Assembly (NCBI GenBank): GCA_913050035.1
Contig: CAJXAC010000013.1
Span: forward strand, 1-43,176
Direction of reading: 5' to 3'
DNA: 43,176 nt
Source: an uncultured Gammaproteobacteria bacterium
GTDB lineage: Bacteria > Pseudomonadota > Gammaproteobacteria > Pseudomonadales > Azotimanducaceae
This document shows positions 27,655 through 40,573 of this stretch, one piece after another; within the stretch, counting starts at the first letter, position 1; each line of letters begins with the position of its first letter. The notes below the pieces were generated by a model. It saw nothing but the letters and a program-made list of their open reading frames with translations. It was not told where the DNA came from and ran no database searches. Both the position numbers and the translations under genes were made by a program.

Positions 27655-27689
27655 CGTGGCACCCGGATGATCAAGCAGGTAAGAAATCG

Positions 27690-28412
27690 TTGGGCGTGAA
27701 GAAGGCCTGGATTACTCTCAGCCAACCCGGTGCTGAGCGTTTAGCTCAGCAAATGCGTGATGCCGGCTACGTGTCTCTTGTCGAACCCGCCACAGCCATA
27801 AAATTTTTGCCTTGGGCGCCGCCGGTGCAGCTACCGGATCGATTGATCTTTCTGTCTCAACACGCAGCGTTAGGGTTTTTGCAAGAGTCAAAGTCGCTGT
27901 CAGTTGCTTCGCAATGCGAATTCGTGGCGGCTATTGGCGAGCGCAGTGCCGCTGTTTTACGTGGATCTGGTGTGCGCGTAGTCGTACCGGATTTAGAGCA
28001 ATCGGAGGGTTTGCTGGACATGCCTGAACTTGTGCCATTGGCGGACGGAGGATTATTGCGAACCACCGACCGGGTGTGGCAGATAGGTGGTAAAGGCGGG
28101 CGTAATCTTATTGCTGATGCTCTGGCGGATAAGTGCTGTTGGGAGCGCTGCGACGTCTACGAACGAATAGACGTAAATCTCGATCATGTTGATATAGCGG
28201 ATATTGGCGCGCTGGTGGTAGGGTCAATCCATGGCCTCGAACAAGTGGCAGCCCACTGGCATGCTTGCGGCGGCGCTCAGTCCGCCATTGTCATTGTGCC
28301 CTCAGAGCGGGTCGCTGCGCGCGCGCAGCAGTTGGGTTTCAGCCGTTGCTTCAATTCCCACGGTACTGATGGACGGTCCATAATTAACACCATAAAAACG
28401 GCACTGGTGTGA
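27690..28412 (+). CDS. hemD: Uroporphyrinogen-III synthase
   Basis: Closes and inverts ring D of hydroxymethylbilane to give uroporphyrinogen III; 240 aa. The family has little sequence conservation, but LIFLSQHAALGFLQ, AAIGERSAAVLRGSGV and IVPSERVAARAQQLGFSR are at the expected places. It starts at TTG, or at a GTG two codons in, 35 bases after hemC. Position between hemC and hemX makes the assignment firm. Confidence 0.92.
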   Translation: MGVKKAWITLSQPGAERLAQQMRDAGYVSLVEPATAIKFLPWAPPVQLPDRLIFLSQHAALGFLQESKSLSVASQCEFVAAIGERSAAVLRGSGVRVVVPDLEQSEGLLDMPELVPLADGGLLRTTDRVWQIGGKGGRNLIADALADKCCWERCDVYERIDVNLDHVDIADIGALVVGSIHGLEQVAAHWHACGGAQSAIVIVPSERVAARAQQLGFSRCFNSHGTDGRSIINTIKTALV

Positions 28413-28494
28413 ACAGAACCGCTGGTTTCCGGTGAATTGTTGTCGGCTTTATGTTGAAGTACGACAAATAATTTTGAGCAGATAGGTAGACTCG

Positions 28495-29580
28495 ATGGCT
28501 GATCTAGCGCCAGAGCCCTTGGACGTTTCCAGATCCGATTCTGGAACGGCTAGACTCTCAGGCAGCGCCAAGTTTTTTATTGTGCTGAGTTTTCTTTTAG
28601 GGGTCTTGGCCGTGAGTATGGCCGTATGGATCTATACACAGATCACCGTGCTAGAAGGTGCATCGGAACAGCGTCAACAGACCGCACAGGAAATCGTAGC
28701 ATTGCAGCAGCAATACGAGCGTAGCGCCGCTGATCAAGCTGACTTAACAAGTCAATTAGCGGAATTAGGCGCCCAGCTAGAGGCGCTGGATTCCGGGTTT
28801 ACTCGTGCTGGAATGGAATTTCAACAACGCCTCACCGTTGTCAGCACTGAACTTAGCAGCGAGATCCAAAGGCTCGCACGTGATTCTTCTCAGGCGTCTG
28901 TGCTTTTGGAGTTGTTAGAGGCTCGTTATCTTCTGCGCTCCGCAGAGCTAAGTATGCGTTTTCAACAGGACTTCGGTACCACGGCATTGTTGATCAAACG
29001 AGTACTTGATCAGCTCGATGCTCTAGATGATCTAGCGTTGCTGCCGTTAAAAGCACAACTCGAGAAGGACCTAGAGGCGCTTAAACAACTCGACATTAGC
29101 GGCATACAAAGTACGCTGCTAAAACTCGAAACCATTGAACATTCCTGGCCGAAGCTACTGCCGGATATGGCTCTGCGAGCTGCTCCACTGGTTGACACTG
29201 GGGCCAGTTCATTTGCTCAGCAGTTGCTGGGCGAGTTGAGGCAATTGGTTCAGATTCGTTATCTCAGCAACCCCGACCAAGTGCAGTTCGATGCTAATGC
29301 CTATCTGAGTGAAACAGAACGTGACCTGTTACGCATGAAGTTTGATGCTGCCCTAACCCAGGCTAGAGTGGCTCTTATGCGCCGCGATACGGCGGGATTC
29401 CAAGAAAATCTAAGCGCTTTAAAGCGCTGGCACCAGCAATTTGCCGACAGGCAGAGCGCGGCGACTGAAGCGAATTTGATAGCCCTAGAAAATCTCGGGA
29501 AGTTGGATCTTGCGCCTCAGCACTATGACCTAAGCGTATCCACCGAAATTATCGATACGCTGTTGGACAATCGCAAATGA
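28495..29580 (+). CDS. hemX: HemX, uroporphyrinogen-III C-methyltransferase-like membrane protein
   Basis: A 361-aa inner-membrane protein of the HemX family. After about 22 polar residues there is one membrane segment (FFIVLSFLLGVLAVSMAVWIY), then a long coiled coil (residues 55-110) and a helical periplasmic domain. Despite the family name, no SAM methyltransferase domain is visible; the role in haem synthesis is unclear. The last codon and stop overlap the hemY start (ATGA). Confidence 0.92.
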   Translation: MADLAPEPLDVSRSDSGTARLSGSAKFFIVLSFLLGVLAVSMAVWIYTQITVLEGASEQRQQTAQEIVALQQQYERSAADQADLTSQLAELGAQLEALDSGFTRAGMEFQQRLTVVSTELSSEIQRLARDSSQASVLLELLEARYLLRSAELSMRFQQDFGTTALLIKRVLDQLDALDDLALLPLKAQLEKDLEALKQLDISGIQSTLLKLETIEHSWPKLLPDMALRAAPLVDTGASSFAQQLLGELRQLVQIRYLSNPDQVQFDANAYLSETERDLLRMKFDAALTQARVALMRRDTAGFQENLSALKRWHQQFADRQSAATEANLIALENLGKLDLAPQHYDLSVSTEIIDTLLDNRK

Positions 29581-30821
29581 AATGGCTGTGGGTACTGGGC
29601 GCGGTGATCGTTGGCGCACTTGCTGGCGCAGGCTGGATGTTGGATCCAGGATATCTGTTGGTGCGTTATGGCAATGTGGTGCTAGAAACCAGCATTGCTG
29701 TTGCAGTGCTTATGCTCGTTGTCGGGATATGGGTCTCGATATGGGGTTTGCAATTATTGCGGCGCGGGCTGAGAACCACAACGCGCCTGGCTGGCTGGCA
29801 GCATAGTAAGGCAATGTTGGCGCAACATGAGCTGCAAAAGAAAGCGTTACTGGCCACTCTAGGTGGTGACTGGGAGCAGTCCTTTAAGGCTTTGCGTTAT
29901 CAGGATCAGACGCTTAGTGACAGTACTGAAGCGCAACAGCAAAGGTTCATTGACACAGCACTCGCCGCGCATACGGCCCATGCCAGAGGGGATTTTGCTG
30001 AACGGGACCGAGTTTTGCGGGCATCGGAAAATGCCGTTCTGCAGCTGCCAACACTGGGTCCGTTGTTAGTGGCGCAGTGGTATCTCGAGTCTGGAGACAT
30101 CAAAAGCGCCAGCAAGCCGCTGCATCAAGTGCTCGCCGTGAACAAGAAGAGCGCTCGAGCCTGGTCAATGCTAGCAAGTGTGCATATTGCGTCGGAAGAC
30201 TGGGGTGAGGCAGAAAAATGCTGGAGTATGCTGAAAAAATTAGGCCAACCTTACTATACGGGTGTGCGGTTTCATGCCTTCGACTTTCAGCGCCAAGATG
30301 TTTTTTCTAATCCCATCGCCGCAGATCCGCTAATGCTGGCGAAGTTGCTGGCGCGACGCATGGGTTCGTTAAAAGAATACAAAGAGTTGGCCCCGGCGCA
30401 ACGTCGCAATATTGTTTTCCTTATTGCCTGGGCCAGAGAACTGGGAGTAGCCCAGCGTGGCTCTGAGGGGGCAGAAGTTTTGGCGGCGGCCTTAGATGAA
30501 GCCTGGGATTCCAGAGTATTTTCTCAATGGTCAGAGCTTGCACTTGCAGTTCCAGAGAATGGCTTGGAACGGGCATCAGGCTGGGCAAAGGGCCGCACTC
30601 AAGATGCGCAGATCCAAGAGGTCATGGGATTGTTAGCCAGCCACACCGAACAGTGGGATAAGGCGAAAGATTATTTTGAAGCTGCGCTAAAGATACTGCC
30701 AGAAAAAGCGCACGCTAAGGTGCGGCTTTATCGACAATTAGGGATCGTTTGGAAATCGCTCGGTGACGACCACCGCGCGCTTCAATATTTCAGTCAAGCC
30801 GAGGCGCTACCGGCGCATTGA
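29577..30821 (+). CDS. hemY: HemY, TPR-containing haem biosynthesis-associated protein
   Basis: A 414-aa inner-membrane protein of the gammaproteobacterial HemY family (not the protoporphyrinogen oxidase of the same name). Two membrane helices lie at residues 2-20 and 38-60, followed by tetratricopeptide repeats, for instance around 180-220 and 355-410. It has been tied to late haem synthesis or its regulation. The start overlaps hemX by 4 bases, and its 3' end overlaps the convergent rho gene by 15 bp. Confidence 0.93.
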   Translation: MKWLWVLGAVIVGALAGAGWMLDPGYLLVRYGNVVLETSIAVAVLMLVVGIWVSIWGLQLLRRGLRTTTRLAGWQHSKAMLAQHELQKKALLATLGGDWEQSFKALRYQDQTLSDSTEAQQQRFIDTALAAHTAHARGDFAERDRVLRASENAVLQLPTLGPLLVAQWYLESGDIKSASKPLHQVLAVNKKSARAWSMLASVHIASEDWGEAEKCWSMLKKLGQPYYTGVRFHAFDFQRQDVFSNPIAADPLMLAKLLARRMGSLKEYKELAPAQRRNIVFLIAWARELGVAQRGSEGAEVLAAALDEAWDSRVFSQWSELALAVPENGLERASGWAKGRTQDAQIQEVMGLLASHTEQWDKAKDYFEAALKILPEKAHAKVRLYRQLGIVWKSLGDDHRALQYFSQAEALPAH

Positions 30822-32063
30822 GTCGAAAAACTCCCCATTTGTTTTCGTTTCTTTTAACTTGTCCAAAATAAATTCGATGGCAGCGATATCGTCCATGTCG
30901 TGCAATAGCTTTCGCAAGATCCATACCCGCTGCAATTCATCCTCACTCATGAGCAATTCCTCGCGTCGCGTCGCGGAGCGTCGGATGTTGATTGCTGGGT
31001 AAACACGTTTTTCGGCAATCTTGCGTTCCAGATGTAACTCCTGGTTACCCGTGCCTTTGAACTCCTCGTAAATTACTTCATCCATTTTTGAGCCGGTATC
31101 TACGAGTGCGGTAGCAACAATGGTCAAACTGCCACCCTCTTCAATGTTGCGGGCTGCGCCGAAGAAACGCTTGGGTCGTTCCAATGCATGAGCATCTACA
31201 CCGCCGGTTAGGACCTTGCCAGATGATGGCACGATGGTGTTATACGCCCGTGCAAGACGGGTGATGGAATCCAATAGAATGACCACATCTTTTTTGTGCT
31301 CAACTAAGCGTTTCGCTTTCTCGATGACCATCTCAGCAACTTGAACGTGTCTTGAGGGTGGTTCGTCGAATGTGGACGCCACTACCTCGCCGCGAACCGA
31401 GCGCTGCATTTCGGTTACCTCTTCTGGGCGTTCGTCGATCAACAAAACGATCAGAATGGTTTCGGGGTTGTTTGCTGCAATAGATTGGGCAATGTTTTGC
31501 ATCACCAGTGTTTTACCGGCTTTGGGCGGCGAGACGATCAGCGCGCGCTGGCCTTTGCCTACGGGCGCTACCAGATCGATGATTCGTGCTGTCAAATCCT
31601 CGGTACTGCCGTTGCCGCGTTCCAGTTGCAGGCGGTCATTCGGAAACAGTGGCGTAAGGTTTTCAAATAAAACCTTATGAGTTTTGTTATTTGTTTCGCT
31701 GAAATTTATTTCGTCGACTTTAAGCAGTGCAAAATAGCGTTCACCGTCTTTAGGGGGACGGATTTTGCCGGCAATGGTGTCGCCAGTGCGGAGGTTAAAT
31801 CGACGCACCTGGCTTGGAGAAACGTAGATATCGTCGGGACCGGCAAGGTACGAGCTGTCTGGTGAGCGCAAAAAGCCGAAGCCGTCCTGAAGGATTTCGA
31901 GCGTGCCTTCGCCATAGATGTCCTCGCCGCTTTTTGATTGTTTGCGCACTATGGCCGCAATAACCTCTTGCTTGCGGGATCGCCCTACATTGTCGAGGCC
32001 CATTTCTCGAGCCATGTCCATTAGCTCGGTGACGGGTTTACGCTTCAAATCTGAAAGATGCAT
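30807..32063 (-). CDS. rho: Transcription termination factor Rho
   Basis: Hexameric RNA helicase that ends transcription, 418 aa from ATG 32063 (E. coli 419). The N-terminal domain begins [15 protein letters not shown], matching the known start; the RNA-binding OLD/CSD fold carries [13 protein letters not shown]; Walker A is SPPKAGKT, Walker [11 protein letters not shown], and the Q-loop is TGGVDAH. A longer TTG start at 32129 and an ATG at 32069 are possible but match the family less well. It follows trxA on the same strand after a terminator and has its own promoter. Confidence 0.97.
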   Translation of the reverse strand: MHLSDLKRKPVTELMDMAREMGLDNVGRSRKQEVIAAIVRKQSKSGEDIYGEGTLEILQDGFGFLRSPDSSYLAGPDDIYVSPSQVRRFNLRTGDTIAGKIRPPKDGERYFALLKVDEINFSETNNKTHKVLFENLTPLFPNDRLQLERGNGSTEDLTARIIDLVAPVGKGQRALIVSPPKAGKTLVMQNIAQSIAANNPETILIVLLIDERPEEVTEMQRSVRGEVVASTFDEPPSRHVQVAEMVIEKAKRLVEHKKDVVILLDSITRLARAYNTIVPSSGKVLTGGVDAHALERPKRFFGAARNIEEGGSLTIVATALVDTGSKMDEVIYEEFKGTGNQELHLERKIAEKRVYPAINIRRSATRREELLMSEDELQRVWILRKLLHDMDDIAAIEFILDKLKETKTNGEFFDSMRR

Positions 32064-32226
32064 TGCCATTGTTTTAGCCGTTGTTATTTTAGTATTCGTG
32101 GTCGCGCTCGGTGCCAGCGAGTTTGACAAGGTCGCTGACCAATAATGAGCTTAGGGAGTAGTCGGATTCGACCAATAAAGTTAAAACGCTTGCTAGGATT
32201 CCTCCGTCCCAGAAGCGAGTACATAG

Positions 32227-32254
32227 AGTGTAGAGAAATGTTGCGCTAGGTCAA
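32227..32254 (-). promoter_or_regulatory. Sigma-70 promoter of rho
   Basis: On the minus strand TTGACC (32254-32249) and TACACT (32232-32227) are spaced by 16 bases, a good sigma-70 promoter. It would give rho a leader of about 155 nt, in line with the long, autoregulated rho leaders of other bacteria. Confidence 0.65.
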
Positions 32255-32280
32255 GGCGCGTGGGCGTTAGTTAAAGCGCA

Positions 32281-32313
32281 AAAAACGGGCTTCTTTGGTG
32301 GTATGAAGCCCGT
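32281..32313 (-). terminator. Terminator after trxA
   Basis: On the minus strand ACGGGCTTC and GAAGCCCGT form a 9-bp stem with an 11-base loop followed by TTTTT. It ends the trxA transcript 17 bases after its stop codon and upstream of the rho promoter. Confidence 0.92.
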
Positions 32314-32329
32314 CAGCTCATGTCCTCTA

Positions 32330-32656
32330 TTAGATATTGCTGTCTAAGAAGGCTTGCAGCTGGGATTTCGATAAAGCGCCAACCTTCGTGGCTTCTACTT
32401 CACCGTTCTTAAACAGCATTAACGTCGGTATACCGCGAATCCCGTACTTTGGCGGCGTTTCTTGATTCGCGTCGATATCGATTTTGCACACTTTCAATTT
32501 GTCTGCGTACTCACCGGCAACTTCCTCAAGGATAGGCGCGATCATTTTGCAGGGGCCGCACCATTCCGCCCAATAGTCTACAAGCACTGGCTTTTCTGAG
32601 TTTAGGACGTCTTGATCAAAACCGCCGTCAGTTGTGTGAACGATATTGTCGCTCAT
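32330..32656 (-). CDS. trxA: Thioredoxin
   Basis: Cytoplasmic dithiol reductase of 108 aa with active site WCGPC at residues 32-36 and the cis-proline loop RGIPTLMLF. It supplies electrons to ribonucleotide reductase and repairs oxidised proteins. Its place just before rho is conserved in gammaproteobacteria. Confidence 0.97.
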   Translation of the reverse strand: MSDNIVHTTDGGFDQDVLNSEKPVLVDYWAEWCGPCKMIAPILEEVAGEYADKLKVCKIDIDANQETPPKYGIRGIPTLMLFKNGEVEATKVGALSKSQLQAFLDSNI

Positions 32657-32743
32657 AGTTTAGTCTCCAGTAGTAAGCCGCCAGTTTAGCACCTTCCGGT
32701 GATTAGTCATGTTTAAAGGCGGATATTAGTAATAGCCAGCACC

Positions 32744-35654
<2,911 letters not shown>

Positions 35655-35670
35655 TAAAAGATGATTTAGC

Positions 35671-35691
35671 GACAGCGCGCTGAGCGCTGTC
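35671..35691 (-). terminator. Inverted repeat between ParA and ABC-F genes
   Basis: GACAGCGC and GCGCTGTC form a perfect 8-bp stem with a 5-base loop in the 48-base gap after the ParA gene. The T-tract is poor, so it could be a weak terminator or a messenger-stabilising stem. Confidence 0.5.
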
Positions 35692-35702
35692 AGTATTCAA
35701 CC

Positions 35703-36494
35703 TCAGGCGTTGTTTTTATGGGTCTGATCTATCTGTTCAGCGCCGTGCTGGACTTTACGCCCGGCAGCCCTTGGTCTTGCCTGGGTGTTAGTAGATTGAC
35801 GCGGCGTCTGCTCGTCAATCCACGAGGTCAGAGTATGCCAGGCTCGATACTCTCGACGCGCAGCGCGGTTATCAGACATCTCTATTACTCCGATGCCCTG
35901 GTCCGCGGCCTCGCTGTAGACAGGGGTATCGCGGAATTGACTAATGGTTGCAATCCCCGAGCAGGCCAGAAATTGTTCGAGCTTTTCGTAATTAGCGGAG
36001 TAGGTCGCGATGCGATTGCCGACCACGCCAATGGGTCGAGGCCGGGCGCGGTAAATTCGGTGGGTAAGTAAATCCGTGATAAAGCGTTTGCTAGCCCGAA
36101 TGTCGATGGAGGATGCCATTACCGGCACCACAATAACGTCACTCATGCGCACTAAGTTTTCGAATTGTGCGCTTGCAGTGCTGAGGCTGGGCGCGTCGAT
36201 CACGATGACATCACAGCCCTCAGAGGCGCGGCGGCTGAACGAAAGCGTTTCGCGCAGTCTTGGTCCTTTGAAGCTGGCGAGTGCTTCTATAGGCGCACAA
36301 GCTTCCTCTCGCGCATGGCGAATTTCTGCCCAGTATTGGGTGCTGGCTTGAGGGTCATAGTCCCACAGTGCAACTTGTTGCCCGGTGCTGGCATACGCAG
36401 CCGCGAGGTTGGTGGCTACCGTAGTTTTGCCGCACCCGCCTTTGCCGTTTGCCACCAAGATGTGGCGAGGGGACGAAATTTTTGTAGAGTCCAT
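35703..36494 (-). CDS. ParA/MinD-type ATPase (orphan)
   Basis: A 263-aa ATPase of the ParA/Soj/MinD superfamily. The deviant Walker A is GKGGCGKTT with signature Lys18 and Lys23, and VIVIDAPSL carries the Walker B Asp. The C-terminal 35 residues are charged and low in complexity. There is no parB or centromere-like repeat next to it, so it is probably not the chromosome partition ParA; such orphans often position cellular machines. The ATG at 36494 has a weak AGG upstream. Confidence 0.88.
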   Translation of the reverse strand: MDSTKISSPRHILVANGKGGCGKTTVATNLAAAYASTGQQVALWDYDPQASTQYWAEIRHAREEACAPIEALASFKGPRLRETLSFSRRASEGCDVIVIDAPSLSTASAQFENLVRMSDVIVVPVMASSIDIRASKRFITDLLTHRIYRARPRPIGVVGNRIATYSANYEKLEQFLACSGIATISQFRDTPVYSEAADQGIGVIEMSDNRAARREYRAWHTLTSWIDEQTPRQSTNTQARPRAAGRKVQHGAEQIDQTHKNNA

Positions 36495-36743
36495 GTTCCC
36501 TTTCCTGTACCTAAGAACGCCGGCGATGATGCGAGCGCAGCCTGGAGGGAAATTATTAACCCCTCGGTCGTAGGTTTACCCATGCACTTTGCAATGGTTT
36601 AAATAGCTGTTGTGTTGAGCCGAGTGCGGCTAAATCAAAGCGGTGAGTATTGTTTTTGTTGTGCTCACCATAACCGCTCGACAGTATCCAAAGCGAAATA
36701 TATCAGGGACTTACGAGGCATTCTAGGGCCTCGATTGCGGAGT

Positions 36744-37235
36744 TTAAGCGCGGCTGCCCTGACGAATTTGCATAACATTCATTGCCAGTAGGGCGCCAAA
36801 GAACAATAACAGCCAACCCGGAATGCTGATGCCCAGCAACGACCAGCTGATTTCGGCGCAGTCGCCGGTTCCAGACGCCATGGCTGCAATAACGTCGCTC
36901 AGGGGAAAAGCCTCAAGCATGTAGCTGAGGTCGGGTCCGCAGGCAGGAATCTGGTCTTTGGGTAAACTTTGCAGCCACAGCTGACGAACGGAAAAGCCAG
37001 CACCGACGATCGCAGATATTGCGCCCAAGAGGGGGTAAATACCCCAGCGCGGGTTATGTGCCAGGCTTGCATACGCGAGGAGTCCGGTCAGCGCGAGCCA
37101 TATTCGCTGCATCATGCAAAGCGGACAAGGCGATAAAAATAGCGCGTACTCCATAATCAGGGCGATGCAAAGTAAGGTTCCTGCCGTGATACAGACGGCC
37201 AGTGCCCAGTGATCAGCTTTCCAAGTCGATAGCAT
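36744..37235 (-). CDS. dsbB: Disulfide bond formation protein DsbB
   Basis: Inner-membrane protein of 163 aa that reoxidises DsbA and passes electrons to quinone. It has four membrane helices. The first redox pair is Cys37/Cys40 in CPLCMMQR and the second is Cys99 and Cys126 in IPACGPDL and GDCAEISW, with Arg44 beside the quinone site. No dsbA is in the window. The 249 bases between it and the ParA gene hold only imperfect inverted repeats (about 36640-36678). Confidence 0.95.
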   Translation of the reverse strand: MLSTWKADHWALAVCITAGTLLCIALIMEYALFLSPCPLCMMQRIWLALTGLLAYASLAHNPRWGIYPLLGAISAIVGAGFSVRQLWLQSLPKDQIPACGPDLSYMLEAFPLSDVIAAMASGTGDCAEISWSLLGISIPGWLLLFFGALLAMNVMQIRQGSRA

Positions 37236-37247
37236 AGTTACTCTTTT

Positions 37248-38222
37248 TTACAGGTTGACGACGACTTTGCCGACCGCTTTGCGTTCGGCCAAACAATTCA
37301 ATGCCGCGGCATAGTCGGAAAGTGCAAACTCTGCACCAATCAGTGGGTCGATTTTACTCTGTTCGAACATAGCCATTAGTTCTTCGAAGTTCTTTTGATT
37401 ATCTTGGGGAAACAGCCCCGAAAACGCGCCGTAAAATACGCCTACTACTTGACAGCTTTTCAGCAGGATCAAATTAGTCGGAACTCGAGGGATATCGCCA
37501 CCGACAAAACCGACTATGAGTACGCGACCATACCAGGCAATACATCGCATACACTGATCAAACAGCTCTCCGCCCACTGGATCGTAGATCACGTCGGCGC
37601 CGCGATTGTCGGTCAGCGCCTTGACCTTATCCTTTAGCTGGCCGTCACTGTAATTGATCAGTTCGTCTGCCCCGGCAGCTTTGGCGACAGCCAATTTTTC
37701 GTCATTAGAGGCGGCGGCGATGACTCGGGCCCCCATAGCCTTGCCTAACTCCACCGCAGCCAGACCCACACCGCCTGCGGCACCCAAGACCAATAGCGTT
37801 TCTCCTGGTTGCAGGTTAGCGCGCTGTTTCAAAGCGTAGTAAGAGGTGCCGTAGGTAGTGCTGATCCCGGCTGCTACGGCAAAACTCATGGAGCTTGGTT
37901 TGGTACGTAGAGCCCGCGCATCGACGAGTATTTTCTCGGCAAAACAGCCATGCCCCAAACTGCCAAAAACTTCATCGCCGACGTTCCAGTCTGCTACGTC
38001 GTCGGCGACCTCGGTAACGATGCCGCTGAATTCGCCGCCTGGTGAAAAAGGAAAGTCGGGGCGTGACTGATACTTGCCCTCGATCATTAGCACGTCTGGA
38101 AAGTTCACAGCGCTTGCATGGACGGCGACAATAACGTGGCCGGGTTTAATGTTCGGTTCGTCGATATCCTCCAGCGAGAGGTCTTCAGGGCGACCGAAGG
38201 ATTTGCACAAAACAGCTTTCAT
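37248..38222 (-). CDS. NADPH:quinone oxidoreductase family protein (zinc-free MDR)
   Basis: A 324-aa medium-chain dehydrogenase/reductase without zinc ligands, of the quinone oxidoreductase type. The nucleotide-binding motif is LGAAGGVGLAAVELGKAMG near residues 146-165, and the N-terminal GroES-like domain has the family pattern VDVLMIEGKYQ-like NFPDVLMIEGKYQ. It ends 12 bases before dsbB. It would reduce quinones or enoyl compounds using NADPH; the true substrate is unknown. Confidence 0.9.
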   Translation of the reverse strand: MKAVLCKSFGRPEDLSLEDIDEPNIKPGHVIVAVHASAVNFPDVLMIEGKYQSRPDFPFSPGGEFSGIVTEVADDVADWNVGDEVFGSLGHGCFAEKILVDARALRTKPSSMSFAVAAGISTTYGTSYYALKQRANLQPGETLLVLGAAGGVGLAAVELGKAMGARVIAAASNDEKLAVAKAAGADELINYSDGQLKDKVKALTDNRGADVIYDPVGGELFDQCMRCIAWYGRVLIVGFVGGDIPRVPTNLILLKSCQVVGVFYGAFSGLFPQDNQKNFEELMAMFEQSKIDPLIGAEFALSDYAAALNCLAERKAVGKVVVNL

Positions 38223-38300
38223 AAATTCATTGGCGTAATTGAAAAGGGCTGCATAGTACCTGTAACTGAGGCTGAGGAAAAATTTGTCGCATCGGCGGGG

Positions 38301-38927
38301 TTATTTTGCACTTAACAGGCTCGACCAGTTGCCGAGTTGCTGACGGAAATCATTGTAGTAGCTGTGAAAGTCCTGGGCGGCTGCCGACGCTATTTGCTGG
38401 GCCGCGAGTAAAGCGTCATCGCCCAACTCCTCCTTACCTAGCCGTTTTAATGAGAACAGTAAGGCGCGTTCAATAGTGGCCCAATCGTGATAGCGGCCCA
38501 GTAGATTTGTTTCGCGCATATATCCTATGAAGCTTTGGCCTTGTTGTGGCACAAATTCTTGATACCGAGCGATTGCTTGGTAACACCGCGGTGTGAATGT
38601 GCCGAGGTTTTCCTTGGTATAGTCCTGCCAGCTTAAACTCAGGTAATGATCGGCCAGAATGTCGATGAAAATAGGCGCGAAGCGTCGCAGCGATTTCGGG
38701 AAGCGCTCGCAACTTGTGCGGATGCCAGGGTGTTGATTGGACACGGCGTCGATCCGTCGATGCAGTCGGATTCCGGCTTGTAGAGCGTCTGGCCACAGGG
38801 GGTTAATACGGCCCTTGGTAAAATCCGCGATCACCGCTCCGGCCAGCAGACCCTGATGTTGGTTTGAGTCCACTGGCCAGAGGCTGCTTGCCTCATCCGC
38901 CAGCGCGCAGTGCGCGAGAAAATTCAC
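38301..38927 (-). CDS. acpH: Acyl carrier protein phosphodiesterase
   Basis: Predicted AcpH-type (DUF479, HD-like) enzyme of 208 aa that removes the phosphopantetheine arm from acyl carrier protein. The N-terminus MNFLAHCALA, the following GAVIADFTKGR and LHRRIDAVSNQHP with its metal-binding His and Asp match the family, as does DHYLSLSW. It starts 6 bases after gshA on the same strand, so they are likely co-transcribed. The E. coli enzyme is 193 aa. Confidence 0.9.
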   Translation of the reverse strand: MNFLAHCALADEASSLWPVDSNQHQGLLAGAVIADFTKGRINPLWPDALQAGIRLHRRIDAVSNQHPGIRTSCERFPKSLRRFAPIFIDILADHYLSLSWQDYTKENLGTFTPRCYQAIARYQEFVPQQGQSFIGYMRETNLLGRYHDWATIERALLFSLKRLGKEELGDDALLAAQQIASAAAQDFHSYYNDFRQQLGNWSSLLSAK

Positions 38928-38933
38928 GGCCGG

Positions 38934-40472
38934 TCAAAGCGCCAGATAGTCATGCACGAAATCTGTAAAGCTCATGTTGTCAGCGGCTTCGATCTTGGTT
39001 TGCTTTATCAACGATTCGCGTGCTTCGGCGCTTAGTCGCGCAGTACTTTCGGCGTTGGCCGGTTTGTTTGCAAAAAATTCCGCATGCTGTCGCGCGTGCT
39101 GCATGGTGAATTGAAAAAAAGATCTTTTCTCACCTAATGCTTGGATTACTTTTGCTGAAGGTGTTAGGTCTGGATTCTCCACCTTAGCCAGTTGCGCATC
39201 GACAGCTGAACGATAAAGATCACTATCGGTATGCTGATCCATGAGGTCGGCGACCTTGGCGCATTCGTTTAATAACTCAGTAGCCCATTGGCTGAGCGCG
39301 ATGGATTCGCCATCGCGCTCTAGTTGTTGGCCCAATTGACGCCCATTTTCCACTACCGCGGTCTGGTTCCTCACCATGCGCGCTGATTCCTCACGGCTGT
39401 CTGTTGGGCTCTCGGTGAGTAAGCACACCAACAGAAAGGTATCTAAGAAGCGCATGTGGCGGTGGTCGATGCCGACAGGCTCAAACGGGTCTAGATCAAC
39501 ACACCGAACTTCAATGTACTCAACGCCGCGTTGGCCCAGTGCCGCCAGCGGGCGTTCGCCGCTTGCTGCGCTGCGTTTAGGCCTGATGGTGCCGTAGAAC
39601 TCATTTTCGATTTGTAGAACCGAGTCGTTTAATTGCTGATAGTCGCCGTTTTCATTAACTGCAATATGGGCGTAGCCTGGAAAACTCTTGGAAAGGCCGG
39701 CTCGCATTGTGGTGGTGTACTCTGCTAAAGAGTTATAGGAGATATGCAGTTCGCTTTGAGCATCACTTTGATAGCCCAGCCGGCCCATGCGCAGACTCGT
39801 AGCGTGGGGCAGATAAAATGTGCCCTCGCTGAACTCTTGTAAGCCGTGGTCGGGTCGTTGCAGGAAGCTTCTACATACTGCTGGTGAGGCACCGAACAAA
39901 TAGATTAACAGCCAAGAGCAGCGTCGGAAGTTTCGAATCAAGCTGAAGTAGGCATCGGTTTTTTGTTCTTGGTTATTGATGCCTAAACGCTGCCAGAGAT
40001 CATCCGGAACTGAAAAATTATAGTGGATGCCAGAAATTGTCTGCATCAGGCGGCCGTAACGGTGGCCGAGGCCGCGCCGATATACGGTCTTTGTTTGGCC
40101 GATATTTGAGGTGCCGTACTGGCCAATCGGTATGGCGTCGTTTTCGGTACCGAGGATGCAGGGCATGCTGCTGGGCCATAGTAACTCGGCTCCAAGATTG
40201 GCATGCACAAAGTGATGAATCTCTGTCAATTCTTGCAGGCAAGCTTCTGGACTGTCATGAACTCCGGTAATGAGCTCCAGTTGCGCTTCACTAAAATCGG
40301 TTGTGATGGCGCTGTGGGTTAGGGCTGATCCGAGCGCCTTGGGGTGCGACAACTTAGACAGGCTGCCGTCGGAGGTGACGCGCAAGCTCTCCTTTTCGAT
40401 GCCTCGCTGCAGCTGATCGAGTCCGGTGCCGGTAGCTTGCAGTATCTCGAGAGTGCGCTGAGTTATTAGCAT
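38934..40472 (-). CDS. gshA: Glutamate-cysteine ligase
   Basis: First enzyme of glutathione synthesis, joining glutamate and cysteine with ATP; 512 aa, close to the 518 of E. coli. GIEKESLRV near residues 24-32 carries the metal-binding glutamates; FSEAQLELITGVH and YIEVRCVDLDPFEP are family hallmarks. The ATG at 40472 is preceded by a modest ribosome-binding site. gshB is not in the window. Confidence 0.96.
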   Translation of the reverse strand: MLITQRTLEILQATGTGLDQLQRGIEKESLRVTSDGSLSKLSHPKALGSALTHSAITTDFSEAQLELITGVHDSPEACLQELTEIHHFVHANLGAELLWPSSMPCILGTENDAIPIGQYGTSNIGQTKTVYRRGLGHRYGRLMQTISGIHYNFSVPDDLWQRLGINNQEQKTDAYFSLIRNFRRCSWLLIYLFGASPAVCRSFLQRPDHGLQEFSEGTFYLPHATSLRMGRLGYQSDAQSELHISYNSLAEYTTTMRAGLSKSFPGYAHIAVNENGDYQQLNDSVLQIENEFYGTIRPKRSAASGERPLAALGQRGVEYIEVRCVDLDPFEPVGIDHRHMRFLDTFLLVCLLTESPTDSREESARMVRNQTAVVENGRQLGQQLERDGESIALSQWATELLNECAKVADLMDQHTDSDLYRSAVDAQLAKVENPDLTPSAKVIQALGEKRSFFQFTMQHARQHAEFFANKPANAESTARLSAEARESLIKQTKIEAADNMSFTDFVHDYLAL

Positions 40473-40553
40473 CCGCCGTCCTCCCCGACCGCGTCTGAGC
40501 CATCTATTTGGTAAGTATGTGGGCCGATTACCGGCCCGTAACCATCAAACCAG

Positions 40554-40573
40554 AAATACGCCAAAGCGTATTT
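40554..40573 (-). terminator. Hairpin over the pckA stop codon
   Basis: AAATACGC and GCGTATTT form a perfect 8-bp stem with a CAAA loop, overlapping the end of pckA. A second stem, GGGCCG with CGGCCC, follows at 40521-40537. Neither has a T-tract; they may mark the transcript end. Confidence 0.45.
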
